A stretch of DNA of 64,000 nucleotides, taken from contig NZ_JIAD01000001.1 in assembly GCF_000688015.1 (NCBI RefSeq), forward strand, positions 558,001 to 622,000, in the 5' to 3' direction. Both the position numbers and the translations under genes were made by a program. Shown here one piece after another: positions 1 to 8,151 of this stretch (the first letter of the stretch is position 1; each line of letters opens with the position of its first letter). The DNA is from Eubacterium sp. AB3007 (lineage in GTDB: Bacteria > Bacillota > Clostridia > Peptostreptococcales > Anaerovoracaceae). The notes under the pieces are model-generated. The model was not told the origin of the DNA. It worked only from the letters and a program-made list of their open reading frames with translations, and did no database searches.

Positions 1-1693
1 TGCACAGGCTCTGGTCGATGCTGTGGATACCCTTGACCTCACCGCTGATGGCGCCGACCGGGCAGTTGCGTGCACAAAGCGTACAGCCCTTACATGCGTC
101 GGTAATATCGAACTTGATGAGCGCCTTACAGGATCTGGCGGTACACTTGTGATTGTAAATATGGTCCTCGTACTCGTTTCTGAAGTAACGGATCGTAGAG
201 AGTACCGGGTTCGGAGCTGTCTGGCCCAGACCGCACATGGCGCCGTCCTTGATCTTCTTGGCCAGTTCCTCGAGTTTCTCAATATCTCCGTCCTGGCCCT
301 CGCCCTTGGTGATGCGCTCCAGGATCTCCAGCATTCTCATGGTACCGATACGGCAGTAATTGCACTTACCGCAGGATTCCTTCTTGGTGAAGTCCAGGAA
401 GTATCTGGCCATATCCACCATGCAGGTATCCTCATCCATGACGATCATACCACCGGAACCAACGATAGCGCCGGTCTTGACGATATCCTCATAGGTGACC
501 GGGGTATCTGCCAGGTCTGCCGGGATACATCCACCGGACGGACCACCCATCTGCACGGCCTTGAACTCTCTGTCGTTCTTGATGCCGCCGCCGATGCCGT
601 AGATGACGTCCTTTACCTTCAGGCCCATGGGAACCTCGACCAGACCACCCTTCTTGATCTTACCGGCCAGAGCAAATACTTTGGTACCGGTGGAAGGTGC
701 GTGTCCCAGCTTGGCGAATGCCTCGCCGCCGTTCTCGATGATCCACGCCACGTTGGCATAGGTCTCTACGTTGTTGATGTTGGTCGGCTGCTGCCAGTAA
801 CCCTTGGCTGCCGGGAATGGCGGCTTCAGTCTTGGCATACCTCTCTCGCCCTCCAGGGAGGCGATCAGTGCGGTCTCCTCACCGCAGACGAATGCGCCGG
901 CGCCGGCCTTGATACGGATGTCGAAATGACGCCCGGTTCCGAAGATGTTGTCTCCCAGGAACCCTTTCTCTCTGGCCTGGGCCATCGCGATCTCCAGTCT
1001 CTTGATTGCAAGTGGATACTCCGCACGGCAGTAGATGATGCCCTCGGTAGCGCCCATGGCAAAGCCACCGATGATCATGCCCTCCAGCACGGAATGAGGA
1101 TCGCCCTCCAGTACGGAACGATCCATGAACGCACCCGGATCGCCCTCGTCCGCGTTACATACGATGTATTTCTCCTTGCCCGGGTTTGCCTTGGCAGCGT
1201 TCCACTTGAACCAGGTGGGGAATCCCGCGCCTCCACGTCCTCTCAGGTTGGAGACCTTGATGATGTCGATGACATCGTCCTGAGTCATGGAAGTGAGGAC
1301 CTTTCTGGATGCCTCGTAGCCGCCAACAGCGATATACTCATCGATGATCTCCGGATTGATCACGCCACAATGACGCAGAACAACTCTCTCCTGCTTCTCC
1401 AGGAATTCCTTGTCCTCATCGGTGAGGATGTACTCTTCTACCGGTTTCCCATCCTTCAGATGCTCCGCCACGATCTTCTCGACTCTGTCTGGCTGGACCT
1501 TCACATATCTGGTCATGTCGCCATTGTCTTCATATACATCGACGATAGGTTCAAGATAGCAGGTACCTACACATCCGGTGATGGTGAGTTCTGCCTGAAC
1601 TCCCTGTTTCTCAAGCTGCTGCCTGAACTCTGCTTCCGTCTTCTTGGCACCGGTCGCGATCCCGCAGCTGCCCTGTCCGATTACTACTTTCAT
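1..1693 (-). CDS. HydB/NuoF-type NADH-binding flavoprotein subunit (3' end outside window)
   Basis: This is a flavoprotein subunit of a bifurcating [FeFe]-hydrogenase or NADH dehydrogenase, which passes electrons between NAD(P)H, FMN and iron-sulfur clusters in the cytoplasm. Reading the minus strand from the ATG at 1693 gives an N-terminal thioredoxin-like 2Fe-2S domain (GCVGTC), then the FMN/NADH site (GRGGAGFPTWFKW, CNADEGDPGAF, GAGAFVCGEETAL), then the NuoF 4Fe-4S motif SCGKCNYC, and a C-terminal ferredoxin region (CKGCTLCARNCP). The extra N- and C-terminal domains favour HydB/HndC over respiratory NuoF. An AGGGGG ribosome site precedes the start, 11 bases after the NuoE-type gene. About 564 codons are visible; the end lies left of the window. 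Confidence 0.93.
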   Translation of the reverse strand, partial: MKVVIGQGSCGIATGAKKTEAEFRQQLEKQGVQAELTITGCVGTCYLEPIVDVYEDNGDMTRYVKVQPDRVEKIVAEHLKDGKPVEEYILTDEDKEFLEKQERVVLRHCGVINPEIIDEYIAVGGYEASRKVLTSMTQDDVIDIIKVSNLRGRGGAGFPTWFKWNAAKANPGKEKYIVCNADEGDPGAFMDRSVLEGDPHSVLEGMIIGGFAMGATEGIIYCRAEYPLAIKRLEIAMAQAREKGFLGDNIFGTGRHFDIRIKAGAGAFVCGEETALIASLEGERGMPRLKPPFPAAKGYWQQPTNINNVETYANVAWIIENGGEAFAKLGHAPSTGTKVFALAGKIKKGGLVEVPMGLKVKDVIYGIGGGIKNDREFKAVQMGGPSGGCIPADLADTPVTYEDIVKTGAIVGSGGMIVMDEDTCMVDMARYFLDFTKKESCGKCNYCRIGTMRMLEILERITKGEGQDGDIEKLEELAKKIKDGAMCGLGQTAPNPVLSTIRYFRNEYEDHIYNHKCTARSCKALIKFDITDACKGCTLCARNCPVGAISGEVKGIHSIDQSLC

Positions 1694-1704
1694 GCATGCA
1701 CCCC

Positions 1705-2211
1705 CTATGCTCTCTCTGCGATCTCAGTCAGGATCTGCTTGACCTTGTCCTTGGTGAGGTTCCCGTAGGTCTCGTCACCCTCGCTGCTTCTGACCATCAT
1801 GACCGGAGCCAGTGAGCAGCATCCGAGACATGCTACGTTGTTCAGAGTGAACAATCCATCCTCAGTGGTCTCATTGTCGTTGATCCCGAGATGTTCGGTG
1901 ATAGCTTCCTCGATCCTGTCCGCACTGTTTACATGGCAGGCCGTTCCCTTGCAGAGCATGATCAGATACTTGCCGACAGGCTGCAGTCTGAACTGTGCAT
2001 AGAACGTGGCCACACCGTAGATCTTGGCAGGTTTGATCCCCGTCGCCTGTGAAATACGATTGATGGTCTCTACGGAAAGATAGCCGTAGATGTCCTGCGC
2101 CTTCTGCAAGATCGTGATCAGGCTGCCAGGCACCTTAGCGTACTGATCCAGTACTGCGTCAAGTTCCTTGAACGCATCTGTACCAGCGCCGCAACAATTC
2201 TTTTCACTCAT
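1705..2211 (-). CDS. NuoE/HydA-type thioredoxin-like [2Fe-2S] subunit
   Basis: A 168-residue 24-kDa-type subunit that binds one 2Fe-2S cluster and partners the flavoprotein encoded just downstream. The N-terminal half is the helical part with the family signature YGVATFYAQF; the thioredoxin-like half carries the cluster cysteines in KGTACHV and in NVACLGCCSLAP. Length fits the family. It is the first gene of an operon with the HydB/NuoF-type gene, and a near-consensus promoter lies just upstream. NuoE of respiratory complex I is possible by fold, but the neighbour with extra ferredoxin domains suggests a soluble bifurcating hydrogenase or formate dehydrogenase complex. Confidence 0.93.
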   Translation of the reverse strand: MSEKNCCGAGTDAFKELDAVLDQYAKVPGSLITILQKAQDIYGYLSVETINRISQATGIKPAKIYGVATFYAQFRLQPVGKYLIMLCKGTACHVNSADRIEEAITEHLGINDNETTEDGLFTLNNVACLGCCSLAPVMMVRSSEGDETYGNLTKDKVKQILTEIAERA

Positions 2212-2252
2212 TTATGATTCCTCCTGTTGCATGATTTTCAAATACTCTACTT

Positions 2253-2281
2253 ATTATACAGAAAATACCTGACAAAATCAA
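2253..2281 (-). promoter_or_regulatory. Promoter of the NuoE/NuoF-type operon
   Basis: On the minus strand TTGATT (2276-2281) and TATAAT (2253-2258) are separated by exactly 17 bases, about 40 bases upstream of the first start codon. Seen directly; activity inferred. Confidence 0.7.
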
Positions 2282-2283
2282 TC

Positions 2284-2305
2284 CACCACCGCATATGCGA
2301 TGGTG
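2284..2305 (-). terminator. Hairpin after holA
   Basis: A 10-bp stem (CACCATCGCA / TGCGGTGGTG on the minus strand, with one G-U pair) and a two-base loop, located between holA and the promoter of the next operon. The T tract after it is weak, so it may be a poor terminator. Confidence 0.4.
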
Positions 2306-2375
2306 ATTATTTGTGCGGCAATTTAGCGAACCGATTTTGAATCGCCAAAAATAACCTCTATCGAATTCGGTTCAA

Positions 2376-3440
2376 TCATATCTGTGCGATAAACATTTCC
2401 AAAGCAAGCCGTGGTTCCAGAAGCCCTGTCACCATGTCCGCGTAAGCTTTGTAGCCCGCCTGAAGCATCGCCCTGAGCTTGCTCAATGAGTAGCGGCTGC
2501 TGTAGCGCATCGCCTTCTTCACCCTGAACTCGTGGATTCCCATCCGCTTGCTGATGGTTGGAGCCGTGGAAGGGCCGTCCATACTGCCCGCAAACTCCTT
2601 CACGCAGTACATGAGCTCCATTTGGGAGATGATCGCAGCGACCAACGGGATCCCGCCGTATGGATCATCGCTCATACGGTTGTAGAGAAGTTCCAACGCT
2701 CTGGTCTTGTTATTCTCGCTGATGCCATCGATCAGATCGAACAGGAAGGTCTCCTTGTCCCCGTTCACTGCCCCCGCGATGTCCTCCGATCGAAGCGTCC
2801 CTTCCTCAGCCAGCGCCGCCAACTTCTCGATGTCGTGCACAAAGTCATACAGCCTGTATTCACTTTCCTTGTTCAGATAACCGGTGGCGGTGATGATCTC
2901 ACGCATCTGTTGTTTACTGACTGTGACCCCAAGTTCCCGAAAGCGCTTGGCGGCGAATCCTACCAGTTCCCGCTCGGACACCGTTCCCATCTCGTAGACC
3001 TTGCCGTATTTCCTGGCCGCCTTGGCCAGTTTCCGCGTCCCGTCGAGTTCCTCATTGGAGAGAACCAGAATGGCGCCGTCATTGGGATTCTCCATATATT
3101 TCGTCAGACGTTCGATGCCGTCCTCCCCGTAGCCGGCCATATTACCGGGGCTTTTCAGAGGTCGGAAATCCCGGACCCAGACTACCCGCTTCTCGGAAAG
3201 CATGGAGAAGGTCTCCGCTGCCCCGATGATCGCCGCAGGATCGCAGGCGTTGCCATCAAGCACCTGGAAATCCATGACCTCCGTTGCCGGTGAAATATAC
3301 TTCTCCTTCAGAAGATCCACTGCCCACCGGATCAGATATTCCTCCACCCCGTACAGCACGATGACGCTGCCAGGGGTGTTATTCTGTAAATTTTTCATGA
3401 ACTCCCGGGAACCGGGAGGTGTGTTCTTACGATATGCCAT
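2376..3440 (-). CDS. holA: DNA polymerase III delta subunit
   Basis: HolA is the clamp-loader subunit that opens the sliding clamp. The protein (about 354 residues from the chosen start) shows the family pattern: an N-terminal Walker-like region with VIVLYGVEEYLIRWAVD, a RecQ-like core (ERLTKYMENPNDGAILVL), FLFDLIDGISE and a C-terminal collar-domain helix bundle. I chose the ATG at 3440 because AGGGAG lies eight bases upstream; an in-frame ATG nine codons earlier has no such site. Gene order comEC then holA on one strand is the usual Firmicute arrangement and supports the comEC call next door. The reading frame is intact. Confidence 0.9.
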   Translation of the reverse strand: MAYRKNTPPGSREFMKNLQNNTPGSVIVLYGVEEYLIRWAVDLLKEKYISPATEVMDFQVLDGNACDPAAIIGAAETFSMLSEKRVVWVRDFRPLKSPGNMAGYGEDGIERLTKYMENPNDGAILVLSNEELDGTRKLAKAARKYGKVYEMGTVSERELVGFAAKRFRELGVTVSKQQMREIITATGYLNKESEYRLYDFVHDIEKLAALAEEGTLRSEDIAGAVNGDKETFLFDLIDGISENNKTRALELLYNRMSDDPYGGIPLVAAIISQMELMYCVKEFAGSMDGPSTAPTISKRMGIHEFRVKKAMRYSSRYSLSKLRAMLQAGYKAYADMVTGLLEPRLALEMFIAQI

Positions 3441-3539
3441 AGTGCAATCTCCCTGTCCGCGCATCAGGCTCCGGACTTCTACTATGATAGCATATTTTCC
3501 ACTAAAATGGTAGCGGCCTCATTGATAGTGGCTCCATTG

Positions 3540-3608
3540 GTAGTGGCGCCGCCACTACAGCCTAGTCTTTCCAGCCAGTAACAATTCCGAAAACTGTCAG
3601 TTTGTTAC
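3540..3608. repeat. Two inverted repeats in the comEC-holA spacer
   Basis: The 200-base spacer holds a 9-bp inverted repeat (GTAGTGGCG / CGCCACTAC, 3540-3558) and a second one (GTAACAA / TTGTTAC, 3578-3608). Partial copies of TAGTGGC and GGCGCC flank them. Neither is followed by a clear T tract. They may be an attenuator or a REP-like sequence; nothing else is seen here. Confidence 0.4.
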
Positions 3609-3641
3609 CGCCAGTCATCGCTTTCTATAATGGCGGCGCCA

Positions 3642-3933
3642 TCATTCTATTCCCGATTCACCATGCACTTCTTTCCATGCACTGCCATTCCGGATCTTTC
3701 TGGTGTCTTTGGTCTTGCACACCTTCAGCATCCCGCCGCGGGTAATGATCCCCACCGCCCCCATCGTATCTGTCCGATACACAGCAGCGCCGCATTCCCG
3801 AAGCCGTGCCAAAGCCTCCGGGGTCGGATGGCCATAGGTGTTACGACCCACACTAATCACCGCGATTCTCGGCGAGACAGCTTCCAGAAACGCTGAGGTA
3901 CTGGAGTATTTGCTACCATGATGGGCCACCTTC
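3642..3933 (-). pseudogene. comEC: comEC 3' fragment (severed by prophage)
   Basis: These codons encode the end of the C-terminal metallo-beta-lactamase-like domain of the DNA-uptake channel ComEC: KVAHHGSKYSS, AVISVG, YGHPTPEALARL. The fragment begins exactly at the prophage junction; upstream reading is phage sequence, although an in-frame ATG inside the prophage (3939 or 4016) could start a short product. The matching upstream part is at 63883-64000, where the frame runs out of comEC and stops six codons later. ComEC is therefore not made as one chain while the prophage is integrated. Confidence 0.92.
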
Positions 3934-3959
3934 CTCATATCGTTATTTTGATACGAAAT
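3931..3959. other. attL junction
   Basis: Host comEC sequence (left) meets prophage here. The shared core is TTC (3931-3933). The prophage arm carries GATACGAAAT at 3950-3959, the mirror image of ATTTCGTATC at the other end. In the rebuilt attP the two 10-bp arms are 36 bases apart and centre on the TT dinucleotide, matching the symmetric attP of large serine integrases. Confidence 0.85.
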
Positions 3960-3966
3960 CGTGTCA

Positions 3967-3995
3967 AAACAAAAGCAGGAGTTTCTGCTCCTGCT
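3967..3995 (-). terminator. Intrinsic terminator at the left prophage end
   Basis: Minus-strand hairpin AGCAGGAG / CTCCTGCT (8-bp perfect stem, 6-base loop, 3974-3995) followed by TTTGTTTTG. It ends transcription of the last prophage gene before the comEC remnant and holA. Confidence 0.8.
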
Positions 3996-4022
3996 GCACG
4001 AAAAGACTTGTTGCACTTTGTG

Positions 4023-5063
4023 TTATAGTTTCAGTTCTTGCTGTTTAATGCTAAGATATTCTTCTATGCTAAACCTATGGCATCTACTCTTTATGTCTAC
4101 AGGCATCATGGAGTAATCTTTCATCCTAAAAATTGGACAAAAACCTTCTTCGACAGCCAACTGAACTCCCATCCTGTCAACTCGTTTATACGGTCTACAG
4201 TAACCGATAATGTAATACCTTTCTCCAAATTGCAGTGAGTTGATATCTATTGATCTTTCAACATCTTTTCTAAATAGATTGATATGATCACATATGGTTA
4301 TTACCCTTGTATTTGGAATAAAGGGTTTTACCGATGTGAATGTAACATGCTTTTCCCATGCTTTTCGGAAGATACCCGAAATTATCACTGGCCTATCTTG
4401 ACAAGAATATAGTTTGCTTCTAATATAGTTTTTCAAGTGCTCATCAAGCTCATCTTTTGCGGGCTGTAATTCTTTTACCTTGACAAATCTTCCATCCTTA
4501 ACAGAATAGCCATCTTCATAATAAATAGATATCTCTCTTTCAATGAAAGCGCGTAGATCCTCTCCGCCAAGTGTTGTATTTGAAATCCAGGAATTATCTA
4601 ACGCAAATCTGAATATTGTTCCAGCACATTTTTGCTTCCTAATGCCATCCCAAGTCAATAATCTATTTGATAAAAGATTTTTGATTTGATCTGTCAATCT
4701 CATACTCTGAAAACTAAATTGAAAATCCCAAAAATTTATTATCAATAGGTTTAGGTTTTCACTTGTATCAAATGCAAGTCTAATGGTTTTCGGTTGATTT
4801 ACATCTTCAATTCCTTTTATTATTTCACGAATAAAACGGTGAAAACTACATGATAGGCCACTTGTTTTCTGTTTAACATATACATTGAGCAGATTATATG
4901 CGGCACAACCCAAAAATATATCTGGCACTTTATTGTATTTCGCAAAATTTAAAACATTGATTGCAGCTATCGCTTCATCGTCGGTAATATATTCGCGCTC
5001 TTCATTTTCCTGCATAGCTATGACTGTTTGTGAGAGCGATTTGATTTCATCTTTGAATCCCAT
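4023..5063 (-). CDS. Unknown 346-residue cargo protein next to attL
   Basis: I do not recognise this protein. It is soluble, with no signal peptide or membrane segment; it starts with a polar helical region (MGFKDEIKSLSQTVIAM) and the C-terminal third is rich in aromatic and charged residues (RYYIIGYCRPYKRVDRMG). GAGGATAGT precedes the ATG. The gene is clearly more AT-rich than the structural genes, ends in its own terminator, and occupies the slot between integrase and attachment site where temperate phages usually carry lysogeny cargo. A role in host or superinfection phenotype is inference only. The family has not been identified. Confidence 0.75.
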   Translation of the reverse strand: MGFKDEIKSLSQTVIAMQENEEREYITDDEAIAAINVLNFAKYNKVPDIFLGCAAYNLLNVYVKQKTSGLSCSFHRFIREIIKGIEDVNQPKTIRLAFDTSENLNLLIINFWDFQFSFQSMRLTDQIKNLLSNRLLTWDGIRKQKCAGTIFRFALDNSWISNTTLGGEDLRAFIEREISIYYEDGYSVKDGRFVKVKELQPAKDELDEHLKNYIRSKLYSCQDRPVIISGIFRKAWEKHVTFTSVKPFIPNTRVITICDHINLFRKDVERSIDINSLQFGERYYIIGYCRPYKRVDRMGVQLAVEEGFCPIFRMKDYSMMPVDIKSRCHRFSIEEYLSIKQQELKL

Positions 5064-5108
5064 ACTATCCTCAATAATAATTGTGTTCTTCGTATTATTC
5101 TATCATAC

Positions 5109-6695
5109 CTATCTCACCTTATCCACTGCTATTTCTGAACCATCATAGAATTCGAAAATCGCCCCACTGTTGTTAGATATCGTAATCTGTTTCACTGTTC
5201 GTTTCATTAGTCCGTAGTCGTAGTTGACAATAACCTCGTTCTGCTCCACCAGACTCTTTATAAACTGCTCTATCTCGTAGATGCTCCTGGTCCGGTTTTG
5301 GCTTTCTTCCAGAAGTCGGTCATATTCTTCTTTTGCCTTATCGTATCTCTTTCCGGCCGTCCTGATCTTCTTCTCGTATTCTTCGAAGGCGATAGGCGTC
5401 ACCTTTTGCCGGTCGATCAACGCCCGGAATGCTGCCTCCGCTTTATCAAGCTCTACGACTGCCCTCCGGATTATCTCCTCGTAATTCGTCTCGTTCTTAA
5501 TAGCCAGGGCCCTTTCCATATTGCTTACGATCTCGCCTTTGTTTTCGAGAAGCTTATTGATGGCTTCGATAAACACTTCTCTCAATCGATCCTCATCGAC
5601 CGCTGGTGTGTTACACTTGTCGCCATTGTATTTCTTATTGCAGCGGTAGACGATCTTCTTGTACTTGTCATTCGAGTGCCATACTTTTGATCCGTAGTAC
5701 GATCCGCAGTCTCCACAGATGACCATAGATGAGAAATCCCTCGCTCCAGACTGATGTTTCTTCTTCTGGATGGCCTTCATCTTCCGCTGAACCGCGTTAT
5801 ATACCTCTTCCGAAATAATGGGCTCATGATGACCTTTCACGTAGTACTGCTGAAGCTCACCCTGGTTTCTGACCATCTTCTTTGTCAGGAAATCCTCAAC
5901 GTAGAACTTCTGCATCAGGCAGTCTCCGATATATTTCTCATTCTTGAGAATTGAGATAATTGTTGTCGGATGCCATCTGTCCTTTCCGGTCACGGTCTTA
6001 ATTCCATCGTTGGACAAATCTCGAGCTATCTGTGATGTGTTCTTGCCATCGAGGTATTCATTATAGATCCGCTTTACGATCTTGGCCTGCTCTTCATTGA
6101 TCACAAACTCTCCATCTGGGCCTCTGTCGTATCCCAGGAAGTGTGAGAAGCCAATACAGCCATGTCCGTCTGCCATTCTCTTTCGCTGGCCCCAGGTTGT
6201 ATTTTCAGATATTGATCTGCTTTCTTCCTGAGCCAGGGACGACATAATTGTGATGAGCAGCTCCCCCTTCTGATCAAGCGTATAGATATTCTCCTTCTCA
6301 AAGTACACTTCGACACCGGCGTCCTTCAACTTTCTGACCGTCGATAGCGAGTCAACCGTATTTCTGGCAAACCTAGATACTGATTTCGTTACAATCAAGT
6401 CGATTTTGCCGGCCAGCGCGTCCTCAATCATATGATTAAATCCGTCACGCCGCTTGGTGCTGGTGCCGGTGATGCCTTCGTCTGAATACATACCTGCGAA
6501 TTCCCAGTCTGGTCTGCTGTTGATGTAAGTCTTGTAATACTCGAGCTGTGTCTGGTACGAGTTCTGCTGCTGTTCAAGATCAGTTGATACTCTGGCGTAT
6601 CCCGCGACCCTTCGCTTTTTGGTATCCTGGCCATGTGTATCTTTCTTGACCTTTTTCTTCTGCGGGATCACCGTTACTACTTTATTTCCCTGCAT
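5109..6695 (-). CDS. Large serine recombinase (integrase), 528 aa
   Basis: A large serine recombinase that would catalyse attP x attB integration. Order of parts: resolvase-type catalytic domain with nucleophile Ser37 in GYARVSTD, plus TKSVSRFARN; recombinase domain (about 190-290); zinc ribbon with CGDCG and a second cysteine pair (YRCN..., GDKC); then a long coiled-coil segment (about 395-480, AEAAFRALIDRQKV...) and a C-terminal tail. The start overlaps the end of the upstream recombinase gene by 14 bases and has GGGAGGAGG before it, so translation is probably coupled. It is the nearest full-length recombinase to attL, hence the likelier integrase. Confidence 0.93.
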   Translation of the reverse strand: MQGNKVVTVIPQKKKVKKDTHGQDTKKRRVAGYARVSTDLEQQQNSYQTQLEYYKTYINSRPDWEFAGMYSDEGITGTSTKRRDGFNHMIEDALAGKIDLIVTKSVSRFARNTVDSLSTVRKLKDAGVEVYFEKENIYTLDQKGELLITIMSSLAQEESRSISENTTWGQRKRMADGHGCIGFSHFLGYDRGPDGEFVINEEQAKIVKRIYNEYLDGKNTSQIARDLSNDGIKTVTGKDRWHPTTIISILKNEKYIGDCLMQKFYVEDFLTKKMVRNQGELQQYYVKGHHEPIISEEVYNAVQRKMKAIQKKKHQSGARDFSSMVICGDCGSYYGSKVWHSNDKYKKIVYRCNKKYNGDKCNTPAVDEDRLREVFIEAINKLLENKGEIVSNMERALAIKNETNYEEIIRRAVVELDKAEAAFRALIDRQKVTPIAFEEYEKKIRTAGKRYDKAKEEYDRLLEESQNRTRSIYEIEQFIKSLVEQNEVIVNYDYGLMKRTVKQITISNNSGAIFEFYDGSEIAVDKVR

Positions 6696-7884
6696 TCTTT
6701 TGGTGCCTCCTCCCTGTCTTCCTGGTTCGTTTAATCGTTTTTCCCTCAGCCATAATGAATGCTACATGATCGTTGTACAGATCAATGCGGTCCACTTTGC
6801 GGACAAAGTCATCCTCATCGTCAAGTATAGTAAAAGTGATGCTCCGGAGCTCATCTTCGCCGATGTACCTTGCATCACAGACCTTGCTTATTTCATTCCC
6901 CTGACATTTCCAAATGCGTTTACCACGAATGGTGCGGCGGCAACAGGACCTACCGCAGTGCCCGCATTTCACTTTCCCCGTAAAACAGGTGAATGTTTTC
7001 TTTGGAGTCTTCTCTGCTCGCTCCCGCATGATCTCCTGGACCTGATCAAATATCTCATGCGATACGATACCTTCGTGGACACCTTCCAGAACGTATTGTG
7101 GAAGTTCTCCGTAATTTCTGGTCTTCTTCCTAACCTTTGGTGAGTAAAACTTCTGGAGCACTCTGTCGCCGGTGTAGATTTGATTCTTCAGTATGTCCTT
7201 TACCGCGATCCGTGAAAACGGTGCTCCGGTTGTAGTTGTCGCTTTGATGCTCTCCGCAATATGCTTCGGTGACATTCCGGCTATGTAGGATTCAAATATA
7301 TAGCGCACCACCTTCGCTTCTTCTGGCACGATCACAAAGTTGTCACCCTGCCATTCATACCCGTAGCACCGCGAAGAATGATGATAGATTCCTTCCTGCA
7401 TTTGTTTCCGCTTACCCCACTTCACATTTTCTGAAATGGATTCAGCTTCAGCTTGTGCAAATGATGCTATAAGTGATAGCATCAACTCCCCTTCGCCATC
7501 AAATGTGCTGATCCCATCCTTCTCGAATCTGACCTCAACGTTCAGTTCCTGAAAGTCTCGGATGCTTTGAAGCAAGTCAACCGTGTTTCTAGCAAAACGT
7601 GAAACGGACTTCGTAATTATCAGATCGACCTTCCCCCTGCGGGCATCCTCCATCATACGCAAGAAGCCATCTCTATTTTTCAGTTTTGTCCCTGAAATCC
7701 CCTCGTCAACGTAGATGCCGGCAAATTCCCATTCCGGGTTCGAGTTGATCAGCTCTGAATAGTATGAAACCTGGTTGGCAAGCGAATGCAAGAGCATATC
7801 GGAATCTTTCGATACACGAGCATAGGCCGCAACTTTACGCCTCGATACTTCTTTCTTTTTTAGCAAAAGCTTAGTTATTTGCAT
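6682..7884 (-). CDS. Second, shorter serine recombinase, 400 aa
   Basis: A second member of the same family: catalytic Ser25 in AYARVSKD, TKSVSRFARN, a recombinase domain, and a zinc ribbon (CGHCGRSC... and KVCDARY). At 400 residues it lacks the long coiled-coil insert of the 528-residue partner, the part that in well-studied serine integrases controls synapsis and directionality. It overlaps both neighbours by 14 bases, so all three genes form one coupled unit. It could be a partner subunit of the integrase, a directionality factor or a relic of another element; Ccr proteins of SCCmec show that paired serine recombinases can act together. Confidence 0.92.
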   Translation of the reverse strand: MQITKLLLKKKEVSRRKVAAYARVSKDSDMLLHSLANQVSYYSELINSNPEWEFAGIYVDEGISGTKLKNRDGFLRMMEDARRGKVDLIITKSVSRFARNTVDLLQSIRDFQELNVEVRFEKDGISTFDGEGELMLSLIASFAQAEAESISENVKWGKRKQMQEGIYHHSSRCYGYEWQGDNFVIVPEEAKVVRYIFESYIAGMSPKHIAESIKATTTTGAPFSRIAVKDILKNQIYTGDRVLQKFYSPKVRKKTRNYGELPQYVLEGVHEGIVSHEIFDQVQEIMRERAEKTPKKTFTCFTGKVKCGHCGRSCCRRTIRGKRIWKCQGNEISKVCDARYIGEDELRSITFTILDDEDDFVRKVDRIDLYNDHVAFIMAEGKTIKRTRKTGRRHQKNAGK

Positions 7885-8098
7885 TCTTCATCGCTCCTTT
7901 CGTATCACCATTAACGCTCTGATCGATATATATATCAAGCTTACTTTGATACAAAATTCGGACGTCTTCGCATTTATATTTTTGGCTCATTTCACAAAAG
8001 AACCTCTTGTATTCATCGACTGTCAAAATGCCGTCCTGGAGCATCTGAAATGCATAATCCATTGTGACAAGAAATGGGATGTTGTAATTCGTGCCCAT
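7871..8098 (-). CDS. SHOCT-like small protein heading the recombinase operon
   Basis: A 75-residue protein. The central stretch MLQDGILTVDEYKRFFCEM has the pattern of the SHOCT domain (short helix, GILTxxEY, helix), often found beside tandem serine recombinases in Firmicute elements. I placed the start at the ATG at 8098 with AGGAGG eight bases upstream rather than the GTG three codons earlier. Its end overlaps the 400-aa recombinase start. Role unknown; it may act in recombination or its control. Its ribosome site lies inside a strong hairpin (see the repeat at 8105-8148). Confidence 0.7.
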   Translation of the reverse strand: MGTNYNIPFLVTMDYAFQMLQDGILTVDEYKRFFCEMSQKYKCEDVRILYQSKLDIYIDQSVNGDTKGAMKNANN

Positions 8099-8104
8099 AA
8101 AAAA

Positions 8105-8148
8105 CACCTCCTACCAGGTAGCCTTGGCAAGAGGTGAAATCTGACGTT
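8105..8148 (-). repeat. Repeat copy A: hairpin over the ribosome site of the recombinase operon
   Basis: Minus strand: CGTCAGATTT, then a 12-bp stem from CACCTCTTGCCA pairing (two G-U pairs) with TGGTAGGAGGTG across the loop AGGCTACC, then T6 and the ATG. The stem buries the AGGAGG of the next gene and, with T6, also looks like an intrinsic terminator after the polymerase gene. The left half recurs upstream of 12503 and 53403. An ORF of 13 codons (MKRQISPLAKATW) spans it, overlapping the polymerase stop. Confidence 0.65.
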
Positions 8149-8151
8149 TCA

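Noticed and set aside
23..1768. Plus-strand ORF of 581 codons opposite the host HydB/NuoF-type gene
   Set aside because: It is the mirror of a well-conserved minus-strand gene and has no domain pattern of its own.
3900..4000. tRNA gene as integration target
   Set aside because: The junction falls inside comEC coding sequence and no tRNA fold is visible at either end.
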